Below, piece by piece: positions 49,518 through 58,885 of a stretch of DNA of 64,000 nucleotides. The translations under genes were made by a program, and so were the position numbers. The DNA lies in the NCBI RefSeq assembly GCF_000192475.1, contig NZ_AEYW01000004.1, forward strand, positions 158,239-222,238, written 5' to 3'. The DNA is from Ruegeria conchae. Its GTDB lineage: Bacteria > Pseudomonadota > Alphaproteobacteria > Rhodobacterales > Rhodobacteraceae. A model generated the notes under the pieces. The model was not told the DNA's origin. It saw only the letters and a program-made list of their open reading frames with translations, and searched no databases. Numbering within the stretch: position 1 is the stretch's first letter; each line of letters starts with the position of its first letter.

Positions 49518-50723
49518 ATGCTTTGGGATGCTCTGACCCTGCAGCTTGGCTATAACGCCACGCTGGTCGCGATCGGTGCGACGTTGCTGGGCATTTCAGC
49601 GGGAGTGACCGGCACGTTTCTGTTCCTGCGTAAGCGTGCCCTCGTAAGTGATGCCATTAGCCATGCGACCCTGCCGGGTGTTTGCCTTGCCTTCATGGCA
49701 TTGGTGGCGTTTGGAGGGGATGGGCGCAATCTAATTGGTCTGTTGGTCGGTTCGGCCATATCGGCTTGGGTCGGTCTGCTTTGCATGAACTGGCTAACGC
49801 GTCATACGCGGCTTGCAGAGGATGCTGCGATCGGTGCGGTTCTTTCGGTCTTCTTTGGGTTTGGTGTTGTCCTGCTGACGGTGATTCAGACCATGGGTGT
49901 TGGACGTCAAGCCGGGTTGGAGGGGTTCTTGCTTGGGTCCACCGCCGGAATGCTCTGGGCAGACGCGCTCGTGATTGCAATCGGTGGTGCGGCGACTCTG
50001 TTGCTGGTGATGATTATCCGCCGTCCGATGACGATGGTGGCCTTTGATCCTGAATACGCCGCCGCGCGTGGATTGCCTGTGCACCGGATTGATCTGGCGA
50101 TGATGGGGCTTGTTATGGCGGTCACTGTGGTCGGGTTGAAGATCGTTGGCCTGATCCTGATTGTCGCGCTGCTCATCATTCCTCCGGTGACCGCGCGGTT
50201 TTGGACAGAACGATCCGATCGTGTTGTGCTGCTGGCAGGGATATCCGGGGGGCTTTCTGGCTTTTTGGGGGCAGGAATTTCGGCCTCGGCACCGAACCTG
50301 CCAACCGGTCCGATCATTGTCCTGGTCAGTTTTGGATCTTTCGCGCTGTCACTTTTGTTCGCACCGGTTCGAGGCGTTTTGGCGGCGGTACTGCGGCACC
50401 TTAGATTCCAGCGACGCGTGCATATCCGGCAGGGTCTTCTGGCGCTGGCGCAAGGTCAGAAGATCTATGAGCCACTGACCATTCGCCTGCTGCGTCGTGC
50501 GGGTATCGTGCGCGCCGATGGTGTCGCGACAGATGAAGGGAAAGCGCGCGCCGCCAAAGCGCTGCGGGACGAAAAGCGGTGGGAATTCGTACGTGCCGAT
50601 CAGGCGCACGAGGCCACCGCGGCGCTGTACGATGGTTTGCGTGATATCGAGACTGTTCTAACGCGCGATCAGATCGCCGAAATAGACCGTCGCATCGGTG
50701 GCCCGCAGGAGGTCATGCCATGA
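49518..50723 (+). CDS. sitC: Manganese ABC transporter permease with DtxR-like C-terminal extension
   Basis: The 401-residue protein has a normal permease part (about 1-290, eight or so helices, including 'AISHATLPGVCLAF' and 'MMGLVMAVTVVGLKIVGLILIVALLIIPP'). About 110 extra residues at the C-terminus contain 'LTIRLLRRAGIVRADGVATDEGKARAAKALRDEKRWEF', like the winged-helix segment of DtxR/MntR repressors. It overlaps sitD by four bases (50720-50723). Confidence 0.9.
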   Translation: MLWDALTLQLGYNATLVAIGATLLGISAGVTGTFLFLRKRALVSDAISHATLPGVCLAFMALVAFGGDGRNLIGLLVGSAISAWVGLLCMNWLTRHTRLAEDAAIGAVLSVFFGFGVVLLTVIQTMGVGRQAGLEGFLLGSTAGMLWADALVIAIGGAATLLLVMIIRRPMTMVAFDPEYAAARGLPVHRIDLAMMGLVMAVTVVGLKIVGLILIVALLIIPPVTARFWTERSDRVVLLAGISGGLSGFLGAGISASAPNLPTGPIIVLVSFGSFALSLLFAPVRGVLAAVLRHLRFQRRVHIRQGLLALAQGQKIYEPLTIRLLRRAGIVRADGVATDEGKARAAKALRDEKRWEFVRADQAHEATAALYDGLRDIETVLTRDQIAEIDRRIGGPQEVMP

Positions 50724-51649
50724 GTGGTGAAGAATTTGTCCCTCTGTCGCTGACCCCTCTGTTGATTGGAACATTTGCAGCCATCGCTTGCGCGCTTCCC
50801 GGAAACTTTCTGGTTCTTCGTAAACAGGCCCTTATTGGCGATGCGATCAGCCATGTGGTGCTGCCCGGCATTGTCGTGGCGTTTCTGCTGACAGGTGCGA
50901 TCTCTACTTGGCCCATGATGCTTGGCGCGGCCGGGGCCGCTGTTGTTGCCGTTGTGATGATCGAGGCGATCCGAAGATTAGGTCAGATTGAACCCGGTGC
51001 CGCAATGGGAGTGGTGTTCACAACCATGTTCGCGGGCGGGGTTTTACTGTTGGAACAGACTGATACTTCGACGGTTCATCTGGACGTGGAACATGCGCTT
51101 TATGGCAATCTGGAAAGCTTGATCTGGTTGGATGCCGCAGGATGGTCGTCTCTGCTGGACGTACAGGCGTTGGCTGGTCTGCCCCCCGAATTGCCCCGAA
51201 TTGCACTGACGATGGTGGGTGTGATATTGTTTACCTGGTTGTTCTGGCGGCCGCTCAAGATCTCGACATTCGACGAAGGATTTGCTCGTACAATTGGCAT
51301 CCGAACCGGTGTGTTGGGTATGGCGCTGGTCATCACAGCGGCGATCGCTGCCGTAGCTGCATTTGATGCCGTGGGATCAATCATCGTGATCGCCATGTTC
51401 ATCTGTCCACCCGCTGCGGCCCGGATGATGACGAACCGGCTGGAAACCCAGATTGTCTGGAGCGTTTTGTTCGCGACCATTTCAGCCATCTCGGGATATG
51501 TTCTGGCTGGGTACGGCCCATTGTGGCTGGGGGGTGCAGATGCTGTTAGTGCTGCGGGAATGATCGCGACGATATCTGGCTTGTTACTGGCGCTGACCGC
51601 CGTCCTTGGCCCCTGTCGAACCCGCAGCGGAGCCCCCAGCCAGGTTTAA
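50720..51649 (+). CDS. sitD: Manganese ABC transporter permease
   Basis: The 309-residue protein is the second integral-membrane subunit of the FecCD/ZnuB type ('GDAISHVVLPGIVVAFLLTG', 'FDAVGSIIVIAMFICPPAAARMM'). It lacks the C-terminal extension found on SitC. It ends the sit operon. Confidence 0.93.
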   Translation: MSGEEFVPLSLTPLLIGTFAAIACALPGNFLVLRKQALIGDAISHVVLPGIVVAFLLTGAISTWPMMLGAAGAAVVAVVMIEAIRRLGQIEPGAAMGVVFTTMFAGGVLLLEQTDTSTVHLDVEHALYGNLESLIWLDAAGWSSLLDVQALAGLPPELPRIALTMVGVILFTWLFWRPLKISTFDEGFARTIGIRTGVLGMALVITAAIAAVAAFDAVGSIIVIAMFICPPAAARMMTNRLETQIVWSVLFATISAISGYVLAGYGPLWLGGADAVSAAGMIATISGLLLALTAVLGPCRTRSGAPSQV

Positions 51650-51931
51650 CTTGGCGTATTCACGCCAATGGTTTACGCGAGGTTTCGGCTGAACTTCGCC
51701 AAATGGAAACAATTTCCAAATATTAACGGGATTTATTCCATGTGCGATGGTACGCAAGCTTTGATCAAATACCACAAGACCACCACTCACTCTGGTATAT
51801 CCGGCCAGTATTGACCTAAGTCGCTACCCCCTTTACGACAGGGTTAAGCTGGCCGGATACATCATTTGCTCGCCCGCTGAACCATCCAAACCTGTGGTCG
51901 AATCGCGCATATCTATGCTAGGTCTAGTGGT
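51650..51931. other. Intergenic region between sitD and mutL
   Basis: A short palindrome TGGAAA-CAA-TTTCCA (51704-51718) is the only feature seen. No gene and no strong mutL promoter are visible. Confidence 0.3.
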
Positions 51932-53782
51932 ATGGTGTATGCAGACCCCAATATCAGCAATGATCGCCCGGTAATTCGGCAGCTTGATGATGCAGCGATC
52001 AATCGGATTGCTGCTGGTGAAGTCGTGGAACGGCCGGCCTCTGCAGTTAAAGAATTGGTCGAAAATGCCATAGATGCCGGGGCCAAACGCATTGCCGTCG
52101 AAGTCGCGGATGGCGGCAAGACCCTGATTCGTGTCACCGATGATGGTTGCGGCATCGCTGCTGAAGATTTACCGCTGGCGCTGTCGCGTCATGCGACATC
52201 AAAGATCGACGGGTCCGATCTGCTAAATATCCACACATTTGGGTTTCGCGGGGAAGCGCTGCCCTCGCTGGGAGCGGTTGGTCGTTTGACCATTACCAGT
52301 CGCGTACCGGGCTCTGAAGCCGCTAAAATCCACGTGGCGGGTGGCAAAGTGGAGGCGGTGAAGCCTGCCGCTTTGCGCACGGGGACAGTGGTCGAGCTGC
52401 GAGACCTATTCTACGCGACCCCGGCACGGTTGAAGTTCATGCGCACGGACCGGGCTGAGGCGCAGGCAATTTCCGACATCGTGAAACGTCTTGCGATGGC
52501 CGAGCCTGCAATTGCGTTCACCCTACGTGATGTTTCGGGTGGTGGAGAAGGTCGCGTGACCTTCCGCGCCGACCGCGAGAATGGCGATCTGTTTGATGCG
52601 TTGCACGCCCGATTGGCGCGCATACTAGGACGTGAATTCGCTGAGAACGCGTTGCAGATCGATGCCACCCGCGAAGGGCTCAGGCTGTATGGTTATGCCG
52701 CGCTCCCGACCTATTCGCGTGGGGCTGCCGTCGCGCAGTATCTGTTTGTCAACGGACGACCTGTGCGGGACAAGATGCTGACCGGTGCTCTGCGCGCGGC
52801 TTATTTTGATTTTCTCAGTCGCGACCGACATCCGGCCGCAGCGCTGTTTATCGACTGTGATCCAACGCTGGTGGACGTGAATGTGCACCCGGCTAAATCC
52901 GAGGTTCGGTTCCGCGATCCGGGCCTAGCACGTGGGTTGATCGTATCCAGCCTGCGCCACGCGCTGGCCGAGGCCGGACATCGTGCGTCTTCGACTGTCG
53001 CAAATGCGACCTTGGGTGCGATGCGGCCCGAGCCTGCGCCCGCTGCGCCAGCGCGGGTGTATCAGATGGATCGTCCGTCACCGATGGCGCGTCAGGCGGC
53101 CTATCGTGCGCAATCTCCTGGCTTTGCGGAGCTGTCACAGAACTATAGTGGGCGTATCGTGGAGCCGGCGCCCGAAGTTGCGCCGCTAGAAGAACCCCAG
53201 GACTTGCCCTTAGGCGCAGCGCGAGGTCAAGTGCACGAAAATTACATCATTGCCCAGACGGCAGATGGCATGGTGATCGTGGATCAGCACGCCGCGCATG
53301 AACGGTTGGTATACGAAAAACTCAAACGCCAGATGGCAGAAAACGGCGTTGCCGCCCAAGCCTTGCTGATCCCTGAAATTGTCGATCTGACAGAAGGGGA
53401 CTGCGCGCGGTTGATGGCCGTCGCTGATGATCTTGCGCGCTTTGGGCTGACCATCGAACCCTTTGGCGGTGGAGCGGTCGCTGTGCGCGAAACTCCGGCC
53501 ATTCTGGGTGAAGTCGATGCTCGAGCCATGATCCTCGATATCCTCGATGAGCTTGCCGATCAGGGCGAAAGCCAAACCGTGCAGGCACGGATTGAGGCGA
53601 TCCTCAGCCGGGTGGCCTGTCATGGTTCAGTCCGATCAGGCCGTCGGATGCGGGCAGAAGAAATGAACGCCCTGCTGCGCGAGATGGAGGCGACGCCCCA
53701 TTCCGGCCAATGCAACCATGGGCGGCCGACCTATGTGGAACTGAAGCTCAGCGATATCGAACGCCTGTTCGGTCGCAGTTGA
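51932..53782 (+). CDS. mutL: DNA mismatch repair protein MutL
   Basis: The 616-residue protein has the GHKL ATPase domain ('[11 protein letters not shown]', '[12 protein letters not shown]', '[10 protein letters not shown]') and a dimerisation domain carrying [12 protein letters not shown], which fits the DQHA-x2-E-x4-E endonuclease motif, plus '[13 protein letters not shown]'. It therefore should nick DNA itself, as expected in bacteria without MutH. No clear SD precedes the ATG. Confidence 0.95.
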   Translation: MVYADPNISNDRPVIRQLDDAAINRIAAGEVVERPASAVKELVENAIDAGAKRIAVEVADGGKTLIRVTDDGCGIAAEDLPLALSRHATSKIDGSDLLNIHTFGFRGEALPSLGAVGRLTITSRVPGSEAAKIHVAGGKVEAVKPAALRTGTVVELRDLFYATPARLKFMRTDRAEAQAISDIVKRLAMAEPAIAFTLRDVSGGGEGRVTFRADRENGDLFDALHARLARILGREFAENALQIDATREGLRLYGYAALPTYSRGAAVAQYLFVNGRPVRDKMLTGALRAAYFDFLSRDRHPAAALFIDCDPTLVDVNVHPAKSEVRFRDPGLARGLIVSSLRHALAEAGHRASSTVANATLGAMRPEPAPAAPARVYQMDRPSPMARQAAYRAQSPGFAELSQNYSGRIVEPAPEVAPLEEPQDLPLGAARGQVHENYIIAQTADGMVIVDQHAAHERLVYEKLKRQMAENGVAAQALLIPEIVDLTEGDCARLMAVADDLARFGLTIEPFGGGAVAVRETPAILGEVDARAMILDILDELADQGESQTVQARIEAILSRVACHGSVRSGRRMRAEEMNALLREMEATPHSGQCNHGRPTYVELKLSDIERLFGRS

Positions 53783-53834
53783 TCCATCGGCCCTGTCGGG
53801 CTATGAAGAATAAAACAAGAACATCCGAGGCGAC

Positions 53835-55064
53835 ATGATCGAGATAGCTGGTACTCAATATGCGTTGAATGACCCCGTCATCCTGATCACTGGCGGAGTT
53901 GTGGCGTTGATTCTGCTCTTGCTGTTTCTATCGCTACGGGCGTCACAACGCTCGGCCCGGATGGCCGAACCCTTGGCCCGGCAGATGGCCCATTTGGGAC
54001 AGCATGTGCAGCAACTAGGCCAAGGGCAGGAGCAGCTACGCGGCGGATTGCAGCATGTCTCGGACACGCAGGCCAATGCGCAGGTGCAGGTGATCCAAAC
54101 TGTCGAATCCCGCCTGTCGTCGGTGCAGCAGCAGATGAATGACCGGCTGGCAGATAACGCGATGAAATCGGCGCGCGCCTTGGCTGAGATGCAGGAGCGA
54201 ATGAAGGAATCGCTCCATGGCTCATCGAAACAGACGGCGACCTCGCTGACTCAACTGCAGGAACGTCTGGCGGCCATCGACAAGGCGCAAGACAATATTA
54301 CCAAGCTGTCTGGCGACGTATTAAGCCTGCAGGATATCCTGTCGAACAAACAGACGCGCGGAGCGTTCGGGGAAATCCAGCTGAACGATATCGTCTCGAA
54401 GGCGTTGCCATCGGATAGTTTTCAGCTGCAGGCAACTTTGTCGAATGGACGACGGGCGGATTGCCTGATCAACTTGCCAAACCCTCCCGGACCTATCGTG
54501 ATCGACAGTAAGTTTCCGTTGGAGGCCTATGAGGCGCTGATCGGATCGACCAACGATATGGAGCTGAAAGCTGCGGTGCAGATGTTCCGCAGTACCGTGC
54601 GCAAGCACATCAACGATATCGCCGAGAAGTACATTCTGGACGGTGAAACAGCTGATGGGGCGCTGATGTTCCTGCCGTCCGAGGCGGTCTATGCCGAGCT
54701 GCACGCCAAGTTCCCGGAAATTGTGCAGGAGAGTTTTTCGAAACGCGTCTGGATCGTGTCTCCGACCACCTGCATGGCGACGCTGAACACCATGCGCGCG
54801 ATCCTCAAAGACGCGCGCATGCGCGAGCAGGCCGGTGCCATCCGCAAGGAGCTGGGGATGCTGCACAAGGATGTGGACCGTTTGGGTGAACGTGTCTCGA
54901 ACCTGGATCGTCATTTTGGTCAGGCGGCCAAGGACATCTCGGAAATCAAGATAAGCGCCGAAAAGGCGGGTCGCCGGGCGCAACGTTTGGACAATTTCGA
55001 TTTCGAAGAGCTTGCGCCGGATGACCACACAAACGTCGTGCCGCTGGGAAAAACCGAAAGCTGA
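53835..55064 (+). CDS. rmuC: DNA recombination protein RmuC
   Basis: The 409-residue protein has an N-terminal membrane helix (about 18-34), a long coiled coil (45-160) and a RmuC nuclease-like core ('LSNKQTRGAFGEIQLNDIV', 'VIDSKFPLEAYEAL', 'LMFLPSEAVYAELHAKF'). RmuC limits inversion between short repeats; its mechanism is unclear. It follows mutL by 52 bases. Confidence 0.92.
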   Translation: MIEIAGTQYALNDPVILITGGVVALILLLLFLSLRASQRSARMAEPLARQMAHLGQHVQQLGQGQEQLRGGLQHVSDTQANAQVQVIQTVESRLSSVQQQMNDRLADNAMKSARALAEMQERMKESLHGSSKQTATSLTQLQERLAAIDKAQDNITKLSGDVLSLQDILSNKQTRGAFGEIQLNDIVSKALPSDSFQLQATLSNGRRADCLINLPNPPGPIVIDSKFPLEAYEALIGSTNDMELKAAVQMFRSTVRKHINDIAEKYILDGETADGALMFLPSEAVYAELHAKFPEIVQESFSKRVWIVSPTTCMATLNTMRAILKDARMREQAGAIRKELGMLHKDVDRLGERVSNLDRHFGQAAKDISEIKISAEKAGRRAQRLDNFDFEELAPDDHTNVVPLGKTES

Positions 55065-55067
55065 GCG

Positions 55068-55460
55068 TTACTGGATGGATAAGTCCAGATTATAACCAAC
55101 CGTCTTGCCGGTGTCGCGATCGTTACCCATCAGATAAACACGTATGGTGTAGTCGCCATCATCTGGAAGCTCGATCCGGGCGGTATTGCCATCAATTGAA
55201 CCATTGTAAATTGCAACCCCGTCACTGTTCGGCGGCAGGATATTGAAATAGATCACGCCATAGCCGTTGGTGTCACTGACCTTGAGGTCGGCGAACATCT
55301 CCTGCCCAGCCTTGGCGCCCAGTTTATAGTCGAAATATTCGTTTCCGGTTACAGTACCATTCACCATCGTACCGAAATTGCCCGGTTGGAATTTCACGTC
55401 TGCTGTCATCTGAGCGGAAAGGCTGGCTCCGAAGGCCATTAACAGCGCTAAAGTTGCCAT
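55068..55460 (-). CDS. Secreted pre-peptidase-like beta-sandwich protein
   Basis: The 130-residue protein has a signal peptide (MATLALLMAFGASLSAQ). The mature part has 'GTVTGNEYFDYKLGAKAGQEMFADLKV', 'FNILPPNSDGVAIYNGSIDGN' and a C-terminal 'DDGDYTIRVYLMGNDRDTGKTVGYNLDLSI', resembling small extracellular PPC-like inhibitors or binding proteins. The start at 55469 adds three residues. Function is unknown. Confidence 0.7.
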   Translation of the reverse strand: MATLALLMAFGASLSAQMTADVKFQPGNFGTMVNGTVTGNEYFDYKLGAKAGQEMFADLKVSDTNGYGVIYFNILPPNSDGVAIYNGSIDGNTARIELPDDGDYTIRVYLMGNDRDTGKTVGYNLDLSIQ

Positions 55461-55521
55461 CCTTAACAATACTGAGATCTCCCAATTAGTTGGCGTCGGT
55501 AAACAACCCTACCACAACGAA

Positions 55522-56181
55522 TTAGATTCGAAGAAATGGCTGGAACAGGCGCGGCATCAACTTGCTAAACTTCAGCGGAGCGTCGGTAACGGCCAGGCAA
55601 ATGCAATCTTCGGAAATATCTGCCGTGGGCGTGTGATGGATAGATTGGTCGGCAATTTCGACATCGCCGCGGGCGAAGCGATCAATCTCATCTGAGAATG
55701 CACCCTGCAGGACCATCGTCAACTCTATGCCGTTATGGCTGTGATCCGGCACCGCTGCCCCGGCGGGGATAAACAACAACCGGGCGGTCGCTTCGCTGGT
55801 CGTGGGCAGGATTGCCTGTTTGACACCCATGCCGACGGGCTTCCATTTGATCGCGTTCACGTCGCCGCCAACATAGTCCTGCAGCGGTGCCGGAAGAACT
55901 GCACAAGTCGGGTGCGCGGGTTTCGCCTTTGGCGCGCCCTGAGCAATCAATGCCATTGTTGCAGCCAGCGAACCGTCGCTCATGCTTGCAGACGCATCCT
56001 GTTCCTGCAAAACACATCCGCCAACTGCATCAAAGCTCTCAGAGCGGGCGCGACAATGGTCACACAGCGACAGATGTGTGGCGACCATCAGGTCGAACGC
56101 CTCTGGCAGATTGCCTGCGGCATAGGCCATAAGCAGGTCGTCTGTCATGTGATGTTTGATCTCGTTTCTCATGCTCGTCAT
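55522..56181 (-). CDS. chrR: ChrR-type anti-sigma factor with cupin domain
   Basis: The 219-residue protein has an N-terminal anti-sigma domain with zinc ligands in 'HLSLCDHCRARS' and a C-terminal cupin with 'VPDHSHNGIELTMVLQG'. In Rhodobacter, ChrR releases RpoE on singlet oxygen. It is downstream of rpoE with a one-base gap. Confidence 0.9.
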   Translation of the reverse strand: MTSMRNEIKHHMTDDLLMAYAAGNLPEAFDLMVATHLSLCDHCRARSESFDAVGGCVLQEQDASASMSDGSLAATMALIAQGAPKAKPAHPTCAVLPAPLQDYVGGDVNAIKWKPVGMGVKQAILPTTSEATARLLFIPAGAAVPDHSHNGIELTMVLQGAFSDEIDRFARGDVEIADQSIHHTPTADISEDCICLAVTDAPLKFSKLMPRLFQPFLRI

Positions 56182-56182
56182 C

Positions 56183-56740
56183 TCAGTTCATTGCGTGGCG
56201 CAAGCGGTCCAGCGCCAGCCGTATCCGTGATTTGATCGTTCCCAAAGGCAATCCGGTCTGAGATGCGATTTCTCGATGGCTCAGATCTCCGAAGTAGGCC
56301 TTCTCGATCAGCTGTCTTTGCGCCTCGGGTAATGCCGCCATGGCATCACGCAGCTGCGCGGTTTCCTGTTGCAGCGCCAGAACGTCTTCCTGTTCCGGCT
56401 CCGCCTCTGGCCCCCACCAGAGGTCTTCGGGTTCAGGGCGGCGTTGCTTGCGCAAAACGTCAATGCGCTTGTTTCTTGCGATAGTGAACACCCAGGTCGC
56501 AACCGTTGCCCTTGTCGGGTCAAACAGATGCGCCTTGTGCCACAAGGTCGCCATGACCTCCTGTGCGCATTCCTCCGCCAGTGCAGCGTCTGACCCGGAC
56601 TTGATTAGGAATGCTTTTATTCGAGGTGCAAAATGCTGGAACAGTTCGGCAAACGCGATCTGATCCTTCGCATCTCGGATACGACGGACGTGATCCACCC
56701 ATTCCTTTCTGGAATCACAACATTTGTTTGGTCCGTTCAC
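56183..56740 (-). CDS. rpoE: ECF sigma factor RpoE (singlet-oxygen response)
   Basis: The protein has region 2 ('AFAELFQHFAPRIKAFLIKSG...AEECAQEVMATLWHKAHLFDPTRATVATWVFTIARNKRIDVL') and region 4 ('YFGDLSHREIASQTGLPLGTIKSRIRLALDRLRH'). The GTG at 56740 gives 185 residues, the usual RpoE length, with AAAGG upstream. Longer starts at 56839 or 56884 are possible. A motif upstream (56844-56872) suggests autoregulation. Confidence 0.85.
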   Translation of the reverse strand: MNGPNKCCDSRKEWVDHVRRIRDAKDQIAFAELFQHFAPRIKAFLIKSGSDAALAEECAQEVMATLWHKAHLFDPTRATVATWVFTIARNKRIDVLRKQRRPEPEDLWWGPEAEPEQEDVLALQQETAQLRDAMAALPEAQRQLIEKAYFGDLSHREIASQTGLPLGTIKSRIRLALDRLRHAMN

Positions 56741-56843
56741 CGGTTTACCTTTAAATCGTTTGGCTCCGCGCACGGCACTTTTGACAACATGTTGTGCTGC
56801 CACATCGTCCAAGGTCACGGTATCTATCTCGGTAAACATAACC

Positions 56844-56872
56844 TGATTACGTTGTCTGACCCAAGTTGGATC
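56844..56872 (-). promoter_or_regulatory. RpoE-type promoter candidate upstream of rpoE
   Basis: On the minus strand, TGATC (56872-56868) and TAATC (56848-56844) are 19 bases apart, resembling the TGATC...TAA core described for Rhodobacter RpoE promoters. Confidence 0.5.
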
Positions 56873-56988
56873 AGTCTGGTGCAAAAATTTTCATCCAAAA
56901 CGAGCAGTATTTCGTAATGTATGATGTAAGGGCATTCAAAAATGGATGTCTTTTGAACAGTTTGCAGTCAGTACGGAACATCTGCGTT

Positions 56989-57759
56989 ATGAACACTGTT
57001 GATCACATAGCGGGTCATACCTTTCACGGGCGCAAGGGTGCGATCGATAATTCGTTTCGCTATTCAATCGATTATGTTCTGTTTGACCCTGAAGTCTGTG
57101 CCAAGACGCCCTTTTTGTTTTCGTTCAACAAGGTGAACCTGACCGGATGGCGAGATAGCGATCACGGTGGTGAGCCTGGTCGGGGTCGCGGCGCGATTTG
57201 GCTGCGTGAGTGTTTTGAGGCGCAGGGTATTCCTCAGCCGGATCAGATCACTCTGTTGACCCAACCGCGCATGCTTGGGCATGTGTTCAATCCAGTGAGT
57301 TTCTGGTTCTGCTTTGATGATGGGCATCAGCTCTATGCTGTGGTTGCTGAAGTGACCAATACTTATGGTACGCGTCACAGCTATCTGTGCCACAAACCCG
57401 ATCATTCGCCCATTGCGTCAACTGATCGGATACTGGCTGACAAGTTGATGCATGTCTCGCCGTTTCAAGAAATTGAAGGGACCTATACGTTTCGATTTGA
57501 TTATCGCGACGAGCGCGTGGGTGTCTGGATCGACTATGGCCGCGGCAGCGGGGGGCTGATCGCCACCCTGACGGGTCCACGCCGGCCGCTTAGCAACCGC
57601 ATCATTCTGAAATCGCTCTGGCGCCGACCGTTCGGAGCGCGAAGGGCGGTGTTTCTGATCCACTGGCAAGCGCTTAAGCTATGGGTCAAGCGCGCACGAT
57701 TCAGCCCCTTTCGCACCGCTCCCGTCCCTGATCAGCCTGTATCGCGTTCACATCAGTAA
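56989..57759 (+). CDS. DUF1365 family protein
   Basis: The 256-residue protein contains 'IAGHTFHGRKGAIDNSFRYSIDYVLFD', 'ITLLTQPRMLGHVFNPVSFWFCFD', 'EVTNTYGTRHSYL' and 'KLMHVSPFQEIEGTYTFRF', the DUF1365 signature. In Rhodobacter such genes sit with a cyclopropane-fatty-acyl synthase in the RpoE regulon; that partner is not seen here. It is divergent from rpoE. The ATG at 56989 is chosen because homology begins near it. Confidence 0.85.
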   Translation: MNTVDHIAGHTFHGRKGAIDNSFRYSIDYVLFDPEVCAKTPFLFSFNKVNLTGWRDSDHGGEPGRGRGAIWLRECFEAQGIPQPDQITLLTQPRMLGHVFNPVSFWFCFDDGHQLYAVVAEVTNTYGTRHSYLCHKPDHSPIASTDRILADKLMHVSPFQEIEGTYTFRFDYRDERVGVWIDYGRGSGGLIATLTGPRRPLSNRIILKSLWRRPFGARRAVFLIHWQALKLWVKRARFSPFRTAPVPDQPVSRSHQ

Positions 57760-57844
57760 AGTCCTCCGCTTTGCGCAAGATCAAAGACGATCGCCTGTGG
57801 CATCGTTCAGATAACAGTGAACCGCGAACACGAGGAGTTGGGAC

Positions 57845-58162
57845 ATGTTGGAAATCTCGGCAAGAAAAATCGCCCAGGTTGCCATGATGGGGCGAGAGTT
57901 GAACCGGGCCGAGGGCGAGTTACGCGCATTCATCGAACGCATGAGCGAGGATGAACAAGCAGAACTGGTCGCCGTCATGTGGGTCGGTCGTGAGAGCTTC
58001 TTCGCTGAAGATCTGGCCGAGGCCATTGCTACCGCAAAGTCCGAGGCCTCAACCCCTTGTGCGGATTATCTGATAGGAACGCCGCATTTATCCGATCACC
58101 TGGAAAATGGGTTGGATGCGCTGGGAATCTCTGCCGAAGATGTCGAAAACGATCTGATGTAA
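57845..58162 (+). CDS. DUF3775 family protein
   Basis: The 105-residue protein reads 'ISARKIAQVAMMGRELNRAEGELRAFIERMSEDEQAELVAVMWVGRESF' and ends 'PHLSDHLENGLDALGISAEDVENDLM', typical of DUF3775. Function is unknown. GGAG precedes the ATG. Confidence 0.8.
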   Translation: MLEISARKIAQVAMMGRELNRAEGELRAFIERMSEDEQAELVAVMWVGRESFFAEDLAEAIATAKSEASTPCADYLIGTPHLSDHLENGLDALGISAEDVENDLM

Positions 58163-58220
58163 TCCCTGTTCTCGCGTTATGGCGTATGGGTTGGTCCGGA
58201 TGCTGGCGCATCGGATTGGT

Positions 58221-58249
58221 TGATCCGCTTTCATTAAACAATATTAATG
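58221..58249 (+). promoter_or_regulatory. RpoE-type promoter candidate upstream of DUF1127 gene
   Basis: TGATC (58221-58225) and TAATG (58245-58249) are separated by 19 bases, the same spacing as at rpoE. The start codon is 78 bases further on. Confidence 0.4.
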
Positions 58250-58327
58250 CGGCGTTCCTCCGAGGTTAATGTCGAGTTCTTTTATCAGGTTCATCAACAG
58301 CAACGATGAATACTGGAGGAATTCGAC

Positions 58328-58564
58328 ATGGCACACGTCAATACAACCGCAGCTGATCATCGGTCTCTTTTCTTCGGCCAGTTTGCGAACCAGCCTGAGG
58401 CCTCATCTGCATGGCAGCGTCGCAGAGTTTACAACAAGACGATCCGAGTGCTTGAAAAGCTCAATGATCATCAGCTTAGCGATATCGGCATCCCACGCGC
58501 TGAGATACGGCAGCGCGTATATCGAAACGTTTATCACAACACGCCCTATCAGGCCTGCTCTTAG
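58328..58564 (+). CDS. DUF1127 small protein
   Basis: The 78-residue protein ends in the DUF1127 helix-turn-helix-like pattern 'RVLEKLNDHQLSDIGIPRAEIRQRVYRNVYH'. Small DUF1127 proteins in alphaproteobacteria are linked to RNA and stress regulation; how this one works is unknown. GGAGGAAT precedes the ATG. Confidence 0.82.
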   Translation: MAHVNTTAADHRSLFFGQFANQPEASSAWQRRRVYNKTIRVLEKLNDHQLSDIGIPRAEIRQRVYRNVYHNTPYQACS

Positions 58565-58621
58565 GCACTGTCCGGTGCGATCCGAAAAGCAATCTATGTA
58601 AGTAAGCGCGAGGTAACGAAT

Positions 58622-58822
58622 ATGCTGGATAGCAACCCAAATCCGAAACAGAACGTGTCTAACAGTGCGCTGTTATTGTTCGATCAGGCGATGAGAATGC
58701 GCGCAATCCAAGCCGATATCGTTCGCGCCGGTCAAGAGCTGAACCGTCTTTCAGATTTCGAATTGTCAGAGCTTGGACTCAATCGCTGCGATGTTGAAGC
58801 GGTGATAGCGCAATATATTTGA
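58622..58822 (+). CDS. DUF1127-like small protein
   Basis: The 66-residue protein has the DUF1127 core 'IVRAGQELNRLSDFELSELGLNRCDVEAVIAQYI' preceded by a variable helix. GAGG lies upstream. It follows another DUF1127 gene by 57 bases, suggesting a tandem arrangement. Confidence 0.75.
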   Translation: MLDSNPNPKQNVSNSALLLFDQAMRMRAIQADIVRAGQELNRLSDFELSELGLNRCDVEAVIAQYI

Positions 58823-58885
58823 CGGCTGTCAGCGACGCCACAATGTGATCAGCCGCTTCGCGTGTTCGAAGCGGCTGATTGCGTT

